Shown here: positions 1 through 7,766 of the stretch, piece by piece | How the letters are laid out: every line of letters begins with the position of its first letter | How positions within the stretch are numbered: the stretch's first letter is position 1 | Source: SVTX01 sp964526505 | GTDB lineage: Bacteria > Bacillota > Clostridia > Oscillospirales > CAG-272 | Assembly: GCA_964526505.1 (NCBI GenBank) | Contig: CAZGJC010000013.1 | Location: forward strand, 1 to 45,307 | DNA: 45,307 bases | Reading direction: 5' to 3' | Translations under genes and position numbers: made by a program | The notes under the pieces: generated by a model | What the model saw: the letters and a program-made list of their open reading frames with translations, nothing else | Databases searched by the model: none | Told to the model about the DNA's origin: nothing

Positions 1-2
1 TG

Positions 3-113
3 CGGCTGATTGAGAAAATCGTCATCGGTGACCGCTACACCGTGGACGATCACGAGGAACGGGACATTCACATTTACTACAACTTCGTGGGTTATATCGA
101 AATCGAAGAATAA
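3..113 (+). CDS. C-terminal end of a mobile-element serine recombinase (DUF4368 type), 5' truncated
   Basis: An open frame enters from the left edge and ends in TAA at 111-113, giving 36 residues that include EKIVIGDRY and IHIYYNFVGYIE. This resembles the extreme C-terminus of large serine recombinases with a DUF4368 tail, found on Tn4451/Tn916-like integrative elements of Clostridia. These enzymes excise and integrate the element. The catalytic domain lies outside the window. The codons are rich in C-ending forms (ATC, GTC, TAC, ACC) and more GC-rich than the genes that follow, which fits a recently acquired element whose right end lies nearby. The family call rests on a short tail only. Confidence 0.65.
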   Translation, partial: RLIEKIVIGDRYTVDDHEERDIHIYYNFVGYIEIEE

Positions 114-192
114 TCCTGTCATGCTTTATGCGAAGTGAACTAAAGTTAGTTTCTGTATTTGGATTTTAAAATAAAATTATTTTTAAAGATGT

Positions 193-222
193 AAAAAGGG
201 CGGTCGAAAGGTCGCCTTTTTT
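193..222 (+). terminator. Intrinsic terminator after the recombinase
   Basis: A 7-bp stem (GGCGGTC paired with GGTCGCC, with two G-T wobbles) closes a GAAA tetraloop and is followed by six T. It lies about 85 bp after the recombinase stop and separates that gene from the ABC transporter promoter. Confidence 0.7.
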
Positions 223-319
223 GCCTTTTTTGGGGGCTTTCAATTAAGATTTTTTTATTTATTGGTTTTCGAAAAACACGTGATTGGCGAGTGGTTCCGC
301 AGAGGATTCTGCCGTTAGA

Positions 320-377
320 CAATCCCTCCGTCACGGCACAGCCGTGCCACATCTCTTTACGCAAGGGAGGCTTTGGT
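320..377. repeat. Interspersed palindromic repeat, CCCTCCGTCACGGC...AAGGGAGGC type
   Basis: The segment has nested dyads: an outer CCCTCC/GGGAGG pair and an inner CACGGC-ACA-GCCGTG hairpin. From memory, near-identical elements (AATCCCTCCGTC...GGCACGGCC...CAAGGGAGGC) are scattered through intergenic regions of gut Clostridia genomes. This copy lies in the non-coding stretch 114-484, between the mobile-element terminator and the ABC promoter. The rest of that stretch is AT-rich and shows no gene. Confidence 0.6.
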
Positions 378-422
378 ACAGCGAGTATTCGAAAAGGCGT
401 ATGTCTTTTTTGTCGTTTTTCA

Positions 423-451
423 TTGACTTTCGTTTGACAAAAAGGTATAAT
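423..451 (+). promoter_or_regulatory. Promoter of the ABC exporter / GH99-like operon
   Basis: TTGACT at 423-428 and TATAAT at 446-451 are spaced by 17 bp. The expected transcript starts near 458, leaving a leader of about 27 nt before the start codon at 485. Confidence 0.8.
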
Positions 452-484
452 AAATGTTAATGATACGAAAAGGACGAAGATGGA

Positions 485-2212
485 ATGCTCAAAAGATTTA
501 TGGCTTACTACAAGCCACACAAGGTGATATTTACCTTAGATATGTTAGCCTCGCTGATTATGTCGATAATAGGCATAGCGTACCCAATCATAACGAGGTA
601 CATGTTAAACGATCTGTTTCCGCAGAAGAATTACAGAATGCTTATAATTTTAGGTGTATCGTTATTATTTTTATACGTTACACGCATGTTCTTACAATTT
701 TTCATACAGTATTACGGTCACGTGATGGGAGTACGCATGCAGGCACAGATGAGGTCTGACATGTTTGCACATTTACAAAAGTTACCGTACGGATTTTACG
801 ACACGCACGAGACGGGAAAGATTATGTCACGAATGACAAACGATTTAATGGACATATCCGAACTTGCCCATCACGGTCCCGAAAACATACTCATATCGAG
901 CATTTCGATAGTATTATCTTTTATTTATCTTTGCACCATAAACGTGCCTCTGACGCTTATTTTATTTGCTTGCGTTCCGTTGCTTGCGATAATTTCAGCC
1001 GTATTGAGAAAAAAGATGCGTTCGGCGTTTAAGAAAAGCAGGCAGTCAATAGCGGAGATAAACGCTTCGCTTGAAAGCAGTATTTCCGGAATACGTGTTA
1101 CAAAAGCGTTTGGCAATGCGGAAAAAGAAAAAGAAAAGTTTGAGGTTGGAAATGCAAAGTTTGTTGAGTCACGCAGAGAGGCGTACAAGGCGATGGGGCA
1201 GTTTCACTCAACCACGTCATTTGTAACCGATATATTCAACGTTGTATTACTTATTATCGGCGGTTTAATACTTTTCGGAGCGTTAGGGCTTGGCGACGGA
1301 ATGGAATTCGGAGATTATTCGGCGTTTGTCGTTTCGATAAGTGTATTTATATCTCCCGTTTTGACGCTTATCAACTTTATGGAGCAATTCCAGAACGGAG
1401 TTACGGGGTTTGAGCGTTTTACGGAGATTATGGACACACCACCCGAAACGGACACACCCGGGGCGGTTGATGCGGGCAGGCTTGACGGAAGAATCGAATT
1501 TATAAACGTTACACATTCCTACGACAATTCCAAAGAAGTCATAAAGAATATAAATTTGACCATAAAGAAAGGCGAAAAGTTCGCACTTGTAGGTCCTTCG
1601 GGTGGAGGAAAGACCACGCTTTGTCATCTCATACCTGCGTTTTACGAGATATCGGAAGGTCTGATTCTTATTGACGGTCGAGACATACGGACTATGACGA
1701 AAGAGTCACTCAGGCGTAACATAGGCATAGTACAGCAAGACATTTATCTTTTTAACGCAAGTATTCGTGACAACATATTATACGGCAGGCTTGACGCAAC
1801 GGAAGAAGAAGTTATCGAAGCGGCGAAGCGTGCCAACATACACGAGTACGTTATGAGTCTCCCTGACGGATACGATACGCAAATCGGAGAGAGAGGCGTA
1901 AGGTTATCGGGCGGTCAGAAGCAGAGATTATCAATCGCACGTGTATTTTTGAAAAATCCTCCCATACTTATACTTGATGAGGCGACGAGTGCATTGGACA
2001 ATGCCACCGAGATAATTATACAGGACGCACTTGAAGAATTATGTCACGGAAGGACAACCATTGTTGTCGCTCACAGATTATCTACCATAAAAGACGCTGA
2101 CAAGATTGCGGTTATATCAGACGGTACGGTATCCGAGATAGGCACGCACGACGAACTCATAAATCTCGGCGGTATTTACGCAGGATTATACAATCATCAG
2201 TTCAGAGAATAA
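485..2212 (+). CDS. ABC transporter half-molecule, fused permease and ATPase (MdlB/MsbA type)
   Basis: A 575-residue half-exporter. The N-terminal ~320 residues form the six-helix type I exporter membrane domain. The C-terminal part is the ATPase, with Walker A GPSGGGKTT near residue 370, signature LSGGQKQR near 474, Walker B ILILDEATSALD near 496-507 and switch His in IVVAHR near 530. All catalytic motifs are intact, so it should hydrolyse ATP and export a substrate across the membrane as a homodimer, or as a heterodimer with a partner encoded elsewhere. The start at 485 fits the GAAAAGGACG sequence just upstream. The next gene begins 63 bp later with no terminator between, so the two are probably co-transcribed. 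The substrate cannot be read from the sequence. Confidence 0.93.
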   Translation: MLKRFMAYYKPHKVIFTLDMLASLIMSIIGIAYPIITRYMLNDLFPQKNYRMLIILGVSLLFLYVTRMFLQFFIQYYGHVMGVRMQAQMRSDMFAHLQKLPYGFYDTHETGKIMSRMTNDLMDISELAHHGPENILISSISIVLSFIYLCTINVPLTLILFACVPLLAIISAVLRKKMRSAFKKSRQSIAEINASLESSISGIRVTKAFGNAEKEKEKFEVGNAKFVESRREAYKAMGQFHSTTSFVTDIFNVVLLIIGGLILFGALGLGDGMEFGDYSAFVVSISVFISPVLTLINFMEQFQNGVTGFERFTEIMDTPPETDTPGAVDAGRLDGRIEFINVTHSYDNSKEVIKNINLTIKKGEKFALVGPSGGGKTTLCHLIPAFYEISEGLILIDGRDIRTMTKESLRRNIGIVQQDIYLFNASIRDNILYGRLDATEEEVIEAAKRANIHEYVMSLPDGYDTQIGERGVRLSGGQKQRLSIARVFLKNPPILILDEATSALDNATEIIIQDALEELCHGRTTIVVAHRLSTIKDADKIAVISDGTVSEIGTHDELINLGGIYAGLYNHQFRE

Positions 2213-2275
2213 TTTAAAACAAACGGCAAATTGCATGCAAATTCGGCGGTGGATTTTCCGTCGAGGAGGTTTTTT

Positions 2276-4354
2276 ATGAATCAGATTTCATTCAACAATG
2301 AAAAAAACGAATGGCGTATAGACGGTGCGGACTGCAAGGGCGGTATTTGCGGTTTGCACGTTGAATTTTCCACGGGAAGCACGTGGAGATGTTCCAAGGC
2401 GTTGGTTTATGCCGACGGAGAGGTTATCGGATGTTTTATGATGTCAAACGCAAATGAGCGTGATATTATAAAATTTGAGGTGGAACACACATGCGGAGTT
2501 CATGACATATGCATAAAAGTGCAAGAGCCTGTGGAAATTTTTGACGTGACGCTCATATACGGAGACAAATTCGAGGTTACTTTGTCGGAGAATTACAATA
2601 CTGAGTTTACTGACACGCAAAGCACGTTGTGGGAAGCGGTGGACATGCTTGGCAGGCACATTGTCTCGGCAGAAGAAGTTCGTCCGAGGCGAGATGACAA
2701 AAAGGTAGGTATTTTTTACTGGACTTGGAGGGATTCTCACAAAGACCGCAGACCCGTAAATCTCGTACAACTCTTATCAAAACATCCCGAGGCGGAATTT
2801 GATATGAAGCATCCCGCTTGGGGTGAGGACGATAATTTACAATGTCACTGGAATGAGCCGGGGCTTGGATATTATCTGAACAGCGACCCTTACGTACTTC
2901 GAAAGCACGCAGTTATGCTTGCGGACGCAGACATAGACTTTATTGTATTTGACTGCACTAACGGGGACTTTTTATGGAAAGACGGTTACGAACCGCTTTT
3001 GTGTGAGTTCCAGCGTGCAAGAGACGACGGAATAAAGGCACCGCAAGTTGCATTTATGCTGAATTTCGCCCCTATGGAGCAGACGGAGAAAATGCTTCGC
3101 ACTTTATATCAGGATATTTACAGACTCGGCAGATATGAAGATTTATGGTTTAAGATAGGCGGAAAACCGCTTATTATGGCATATCCCGAATCCCTCCCGG
3201 TAAAGGGAGTATGTCCTGTTGACACAAAGATACTTGATGAGATAAGAAACTTTTTCGCTTTCCGTCCCGGTCAGCCGTTATACTTCGGAGGTCCTTTCGG
3301 TCCGCACAAAAAAGATCAATGGGGCTGGCTTGAAATGGCACCGCAGAACAAGTACTGCGAGCGTGAGGACGGCAGTTGCGAGATGATGACGGTAGGTGTG
3401 GCACAAAACGCAAGAGACGGCAGAATATGCACGTATTTCAACGACGTCGGAACCTACGGACGCAGTTATACAAAGGCGGACGGTCATGCAAGAGTATCTG
3501 AGGAATCTTACAAATACGGATACAATTTTGAGGAGCAATGGAAATATGCTCTTCAAGCAGACCCGGATATAATTTTTATAACGGGATGGAACGAGTGGCA
3601 AATGGGCAGGTGGCAGGAGAACTGGATACTTGACCCCGAGTCAACGCAGATTGCGTTTGTTGACCAATACAACAGAGAGTACAGCAGAGATATAGAACCC
3701 GATATTGACGGATATCTTGACACGTATTATTTGCAAACGGTAAATTACATCAGGCAATTTAAGGGGGCAAATCGTCGCACCCTGCCGTCCGCAGAAAAAT
3801 CGGCTGACGATTTACGCACTCTTTCGGCGTGGGATGACGTTTTGCCGAAGTATGAAAACACACGTGGTGCCACAAACAGAGATTACGACGGATATCGTGG
3901 ATATCACTATATAAATGACAGTGCGAGAAACGAGATAATTCGGTCACGTGTTGCAAGAGACAAGGAATTTATTTGTTTTTTGGTAGAGTGTGCGGACGCA
4001 CCGAAAGATTATGTGGGAGAGCGTGGTCTTGTTTTATATCTTGACGTAGACAGAGACAAGAGCACCGGATTTGAAGGATATGATTTCAGGATATATTGCA
4101 CCGATAGCGGGCATGCGGTTATAGAGAGGTGCATTGGCAATTCGTTTGAGTGGCAAAAGGTATCTGACGCCGAGGCAATTGTCTGCGATAGGCACATAAT
4201 TTTGAAAGCGAGCAAGAAAGTGCTTGGCATGAATGGCGTGCTTGACTTTGAATTCAAGTGGAGCGACAACATGCAAAATCCAAACGTAATGGATTTCTAT
4301 TACAACGGAGACGTTGCACCTCACGGCAGATTTAACTATCTTTACAAGGAATGA
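2276..4354 (+). CDS. GH99/WbsX-like (beta/alpha)8 protein with C-terminal DOMON/CBM9-like domain
   Basis: A 692-residue protein. ATG 2276 is preferred over upstream in-frame starts because a GAGGAGG site lies just before it. Residues ~1-130 look like a beta-rich domain. Residues ~145-500 resemble the GH71/GH99/WbsX barrel, with EPGLGYYLNSDPYV, ADADIDFIVFDCTNG and the hallmark TGWNEW at ~436-441. Residues ~545-690 (LYLDVDRDKSTGFEGYDFRI) resemble a DOMON/CBM9-like carbohydrate-binding fold. No signal peptide or membrane segment is visible, so it is probably cytoplasmic, which is unusual for a glycan-degrading enzyme. It follows the ABC exporter in what looks like one operon. It could be a hydrolase or a glycan-processing enzyme related to O-antigen WbsX proteins; activity is not established. 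Confidence 0.75.
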   Translation: MNQISFNNEKNEWRIDGADCKGGICGLHVEFSTGSTWRCSKALVYADGEVIGCFMMSNANERDIIKFEVEHTCGVHDICIKVQEPVEIFDVTLIYGDKFEVTLSENYNTEFTDTQSTLWEAVDMLGRHIVSAEEVRPRRDDKKVGIFYWTWRDSHKDRRPVNLVQLLSKHPEAEFDMKHPAWGEDDNLQCHWNEPGLGYYLNSDPYVLRKHAVMLADADIDFIVFDCTNGDFLWKDGYEPLLCEFQRARDDGIKAPQVAFMLNFAPMEQTEKMLRTLYQDIYRLGRYEDLWFKIGGKPLIMAYPESLPVKGVCPVDTKILDEIRNFFAFRPGQPLYFGGPFGPHKKDQWGWLEMAPQNKYCEREDGSCEMMTVGVAQNARDGRICTYFNDVGTYGRSYTKADGHARVSEESYKYGYNFEEQWKYALQADPDIIFITGWNEWQMGRWQENWILDPESTQIAFVDQYNREYSRDIEPDIDGYLDTYYLQTVNYIRQFKGANRRTLPSAEKSADDLRTLSAWDDVLPKYENTRGATNRDYDGYRGYHYINDSARNEIIRSRVARDKEFICFLVECADAPKDYVGERGLVLYLDVDRDKSTGFEGYDFRIYCTDSGHAVIERCIGNSFEWQKVSDAEAIVCDRHIILKASKKVLGMNGVLDFEFKWSDNMQNPNVMDFYYNGDVAPHGRFNYLYKE

Positions 4355-4392
4355 TTTCGACGGAAAAAGTCGAAAAGGAAAAAATTTGCGTA

Positions 4393-4421
4393 TTGACAAA
4401 CGGCAGGTTTTAAAGTATAAT
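4393..4421 (+). promoter_or_regulatory. Promoter of the pfl operon
   Basis: TTGACA at 4393-4398 and TATAAT at 4416-4421, 17 bp apart. Transcription should start near 4428, at the 5' edge of the ZTP riboswitch. Confidence 0.85.
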
Positions 4422-4427
4422 GGTACC

Positions 4428-4537
4428 GTGGTCGTACAACTGACGGATTTTGCGGATTACCGCAGGGGAGTACGGCACGATATTATGTCGACCGTCTGGG
4501 CAGTTCAATCTGATTTTAGGTTGAATTGCCCTTTTTT
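4428..4537 (+). promoter_or_regulatory. ZTP (pfl motif) riboswitch with intrinsic terminator
   Basis: The leader carries the hallmarks of the ZTP/ZMP riboswitch: ACTGACGG, a GCGG-ATTA-CCGC hairpin, and the conserved 3' segment GTCGACCGTCTGGGC ending at 4501. This class senses ZTP/ZMP, a signal of 10-formyl-tetrahydrofolate shortage, and turns on purine and one-carbon genes including pfl. The expression platform is visible. GGGCAGTTCAA at 4498-4508 pairs with TTGAATTGCCC at 4521-4531 (one wobble), followed by six T. This terminator reuses the conserved GGGC of the aptamer, so ligand binding should prevent termination and switch pflB-pflA on. Confidence 0.93.
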
Positions 4538-4588
4538 GATTTTCAAAAAAGGGTTTATGAAAAATTTAATTCGGAAAGGCGGATTATT

Positions 4589-6820
4589 ATGGAAAACAAA
4601 GCGTGGCAGGATTTTATCGGCGGAAATTGGGAAAATACAATTGACGTCAGCGATTTTATTCGGAAGAATTATACGGAATATACGGGTACGGACGAGTTTT
4701 TATCGGGGGCTACCGAGAGAACGGAGCGTCTTATGGATAAAGTCAACGATTTACTTATACGGGAACGCAAGAGTGGGGGTGTTCTTGACGTTGACACGGA
4801 GACGGTTTCGACACCCGTAGCGTATGGTGCGGGTTATATTGACAAGGACCTTGAACTTGTTGTCGGCACACAAACCGACGAGCCGTTAAAGAGAGGAGTT
4901 AATCCGTTTGGAGGAATACGCATGGCACGTGGTGCGTGTGAGGCTTACGGTTACAAACTCAGTGACAAGATGGAGGATGAGTTTAAATACAGAACCACGC
5001 ACAACGACGGTGTATTCAGTGCGTACACGGATGAGATGAGAGCGGCACGCAAATGTCACGTTATAACGGGTCTTCCCGACGCTTACGGAAGAGGAAGAAT
5101 AATCGGTGATTACAGACGTGTAGCCCTCTACGGTGTGGACAGGCTTACAGAGGAGAAAATCAAGGACAAGAAGAGTCTGAATGGTTGTGATTTCGATGAG
5201 GAAAAAATCAGGCTATCGGAAGAATTATCCGGTCAAATAGCGTATCTCGGATATCTCAAAGATATGGCGAAAATATACGGATATGATATTTCAAAGCCCG
5301 CACAAAATGCACGTGAGGCGATACAGTGGGTTTATTTTGCGTATCTTGCGTCTATCAAGGAGCAGAACGGTGCCGCTATGTCGATAGGAAGAGTAAGTAC
5401 GTTTTTTGATATTTATATAGAGCGTGACATTCGTCGTGGCGTATTGAGTGAGTCCGACGCACAAGAACTTATAGACCATTTTGTAATAAAACTTCGCACC
5501 GCACGACATCTTCGCACCTCAGAATACAACGAACTTTTCGGAGGTGACCCCATGTGGATAACCGAATGTATAGGCGGTATGGGAGAGGACGGCAGAACGC
5601 TTGTTACAAAGAGCAGTTTCAGAATTTTGAACACGCTTTATACTCTGGGTCCCGCACCCGAGCCTAATCTTACGGTGCTTTGGTCCGAAAAGTTACCCGA
5701 GCATTTCAAGCGTTTCTGCACCAAGGTATCAATTGACACCGATTCAATACAGTATGAAAACGATGACTTGATGCGACCGATATACGGGGACGATTATGCC
5801 ATTGCCTGTTGTGTATCGGCTATGAAGATAGGCAAGCAAATGCAATTTTTCGGTGCAAGGTGCAATCTTGCAAAGTTACTTTTGATTGCAATGAACGGCG
5901 GTTACGACACGACAAGCAAAATGCATATAGGTCCGCAGTCGGCACCGCTTTCTTCCGACGTACTTGATTACAAAGAAGTGGCACAAAGGTACGGGGTTTA
6001 CATTGAGTGGCTTTGCCGTCTTTACGTAAACACAATGAACGTCATACATTTTATGCACGACAAATATGCGTACGAAAAAACACAAATGGCTTTACACGAC
6101 TCGTCGGTTGAGCGTTTTATGGCGTTTGGAGTTGCAGGGCTGTCCGTAGTTGCCGATTCTCTGAGTGCAATAAAATACGCAAAAGTTGTGGCTATTCGGG
6201 ACGATGACGGTTATATTGTTGATTTCAAAGCGGACGACAATTTCCCGAAATACGGAAACGACGACGACCGTGTTGATTTTATTGCAAAAGATATTGTACA
6301 TCAAGTTATATCCGAACTTCGCAAGACGCCTGCGTACAGGGGAGCGATACACACCTTATCGGTACTTACGATAACGTCAAACGTGATGTACGGAAAGCAC
6401 ACGGGAGCGACACCTGACGGAAGAGGTGCCGGTATTCCGTTTGCACCCGGGGCAAATCCCATGCACAACAGGGAAGAGTGCGGAGCGTTGGCATCGTTGA
6501 ACTCTGTTGCAAAACTCAGTTACGACGATTGCAGGGACGGTATATCCAACACGTTCTCGATTACTCCGCAAGCACTCGGACGAACGCCTGACGACAGAAT
6601 TTCCAATCTTGTGACCATACTTGACGGGTACTTTAAGAAAAACGCACACCACATAAACGTCAACGTTTTAAATCGTGATACGCTTATGCAGGCGTATGAA
6701 AATCCCGATGCATACCCTAACCTCACAATAAGAGTTTCGGGATATGCGGTAAACTTCCACAAACTTTCAAGGGAGCATCAAAGGGAGGTTATAAGTCGCA
6801 CGTTCCACGATGTTTTATGA
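4589..6820 (+). CDS. pflB: Pyruvate formate-lyase (formate C-acetyltransferase)
   Basis: A 743-residue glycyl radical enzyme that converts pyruvate and CoA to acetyl-CoA and formate in the anaerobic cytoplasm. The adjacent catalytic cysteines are Cys407-Cys408 in IACCVSAMKIGKQMQFFGAR. The C-terminal glycyl-radical loop RVSGYAV carries Gly718. The double Cys and near full-length similarity distinguish true PFL from diol dehydratase-type relatives. ATG 4589 is chosen because AAAGGCGG lies just upstream; an in-frame start at 4526 falls inside the riboswitch terminator and is rejected. Expression is governed by the ZTP riboswitch, linking formate supply to formyl-folate demand. The gene overlaps pflA by 11 bp. 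Confidence 0.97.
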   Translation: MENKAWQDFIGGNWENTIDVSDFIRKNYTEYTGTDEFLSGATERTERLMDKVNDLLIRERKSGGVLDVDTETVSTPVAYGAGYIDKDLELVVGTQTDEPLKRGVNPFGGIRMARGACEAYGYKLSDKMEDEFKYRTTHNDGVFSAYTDEMRAARKCHVITGLPDAYGRGRIIGDYRRVALYGVDRLTEEKIKDKKSLNGCDFDEEKIRLSEELSGQIAYLGYLKDMAKIYGYDISKPAQNAREAIQWVYFAYLASIKEQNGAAMSIGRVSTFFDIYIERDIRRGVLSESDAQELIDHFVIKLRTARHLRTSEYNELFGGDPMWITECIGGMGEDGRTLVTKSSFRILNTLYTLGPAPEPNLTVLWSEKLPEHFKRFCTKVSIDTDSIQYENDDLMRPIYGDDYAIACCVSAMKIGKQMQFFGARCNLAKLLLIAMNGGYDTTSKMHIGPQSAPLSSDVLDYKEVAQRYGVYIEWLCRLYVNTMNVIHFMHDKYAYEKTQMALHDSSVERFMAFGVAGLSVVADSLSAIKYAKVVAIRDDDGYIVDFKADDNFPKYGNDDDRVDFIAKDIVHQVISELRKTPAYRGAIHTLSVLTITSNVMYGKHTGATPDGRGAGIPFAPGANPMHNREECGALASLNSVAKLSYDDCRDGISNTFSITPQALGRTPDDRISNLVTILDGYFKKNAHHINVNVLNRDTLMQAYENPDAYPNLTIRVSGYAVNFHKLSREHQREVISRTFHDVL

Positions 6821-7523
6821 TATGGTAGGCAAAGTTAATTCTATTCAAAGTCTCGGCACGCTTGACGGTCCCGGTGTGAGATTTGTTGTTTTTATGCAGG
6901 GGTGCAATTTGCGTTGCGGTTGTTGCCACAATCCCGACACGTGGGACTGTCGTGAGGGTGAGGAATTCACGCCTGAGGAAATTATGGGCAGAGCTATACG
7001 ATTTCGTGAATATTTCGGAAGTCGTGGAGGCGTTACGGTGTCGGGTGGAGAACCGCTTTTGCAGGCGGATTTCGTAAGGAGGCTATTTACTCTTTGTCAC
7101 GAGGAAAAAATCAATACTTGTCTTGATACGTCGGGAAGTATTTTAAACGACGGGGTAAAGAAACTTCTTGACGTGACCGACAGGGTATTACTTGACATAA
7201 AATATACGTCGGAGGGTTTATACAGGCAGCACGTGGGGTGTTCTATGAGCGGTGTAATTGGATTTTTGGATTATTTGGAAGAAGCCCGAATTCCGACGAC
7301 GTTGAGGCAAGTTATAATACCGACATTGAACGACGATGACGAAAATATATTGTCTTTGCGAAAAATCGCAAAATCACATGATTGCGTGGACGGAGTGGAA
7401 CTTTTGCCTTTCCGCAAAACGTGCATTGTAAAGTACAAAAGTTTGGGGTTGAAATTCCCGTTTGAAGATTTCGATGAGCCGACAAGGGAAAAAATGATGA
7501 CGCTTGAAGCGATAATGAGATAA
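6810..7523 (+). CDS. pflA: Pyruvate formate-lyase activating enzyme (radical SAM)
   Basis: A 237-residue radical SAM enzyme that installs the glycyl radical on PflB. The [4Fe-4S] motif CX3CX2C is Cys32, Cys36 and Cys39 within GCNLRCGCCHNPDTW. Downstream are the SAM-binding SGGEPLLQ stretch, TCLDTSG and DRVLLDIKY, as in E. coli PflA (246 residues). The reading frame overlaps the end of pflB, implying translational coupling. The first ATG is at 6810, but ATG 6822 (MVGKVNSIQS) aligns as well with the family start. AAGGGAGG near 6780 is rather far from both. A terminator follows directly. Confidence 0.96.
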   Translation: MFYDMVGKVNSIQSLGTLDGPGVRFVVFMQGCNLRCGCCHNPDTWDCREGEEFTPEEIMGRAIRFREYFGSRGGVTVSGGEPLLQADFVRRLFTLCHEEKINTCLDTSGSILNDGVKKLLDVTDRVLLDIKYTSEGLYRQHVGCSMSGVIGFLDYLEEARIPTTLRQVIIPTLNDDDENILSLRKIAKSHDCVDGVELLPFRKTCIVKYKSLGLKFPFEDFDEPTREKMMTLEAIMR

Positions 7524-7557
7524 AAAAGGAGAAAGTCGCAAGACTTTCTCTTTTTTT
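7522..7557. terminator. Bidirectional terminator between pflA and the pheST operon
   Basis: GAGAAAGTC at 529-537 of the 7 kb block pairs with GACTTTCTC at 542-550 around a GCAA loop, flanked by A6 on one side and T7 on the other. It serves the two convergent transcription units. Confidence 0.9.
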
Positions 7558-7559
7558 AT

Positions 7560-7766
7560 TTAATCTTTATTGAGTTTTTTCGTTGTTCCGTCGGGGTATT
7601 GTATTGTGGTATGATTAAGTGTATTTTTCATATTACCCACAACAGCGTCAATATATTCACGGCGGAGTTCATCACGCTCTCTGAGTTCTTCTTCGGTTAA
7701 GGTTTCACCGTTTTTTACTCTGTGTGCGTACTCGTTTATTTTATTTATTTTTTCTTGTGTTATCAT
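7560..7766 (-). CDS. DUF896 (YnzC/UPF0291) small cytoplasmic protein
   Basis: A 68-residue protein with the DUF896 pattern: INKINEYAHRVKNGETLTEEE, RDELRREYID, and a basic/hydrophilic tail with NTLNHTTIQYPDGT. B. subtilis YnzC, the reference member, is a short helical hairpin protein linked to the SOS regulon; its biochemical role is unknown. The start overlaps the stop of pheT by 4 bp (ATGA arrangement), so it is translated from the pheS-pheT message. It is the last gene of that operon. Confidence 0.88.
   Translation of the reverse strand: MITQEKINKINEYAHRVKNGETLTEEELRERDELRREYIDAVVGNMKNTLNHTTIQYPDGTTKKLNKD

Noticed and set aside
434..451. TTGACA at 434-439 as the -35 box for TATAAT at 446-451
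   Set aside because: The spacer would be only 6 bp; TTGACT at 423-428 gives 17 bp.
146..520. Minus-strand open frame across the intergenic region and start of the ABC gene
   Set aside because: It has no binding site, runs through the interspersed repeat, a terminator and a good plus-strand promoter, and has no recognisable domain.
4526..4588. Upstream start for PflB
   Set aside because: It would begin within the riboswitch terminator. ATG 4589 has a proper binding site and matches the family start.
4589..6820. Diol dehydratase or other glycyl radical enzyme instead of PFL
   Set aside because: The adjacent Cys407-Cys408 pair and RVSGYAV loop are specific to pyruvate formate-lyase, supported by pfl-type riboswitch and PflA.
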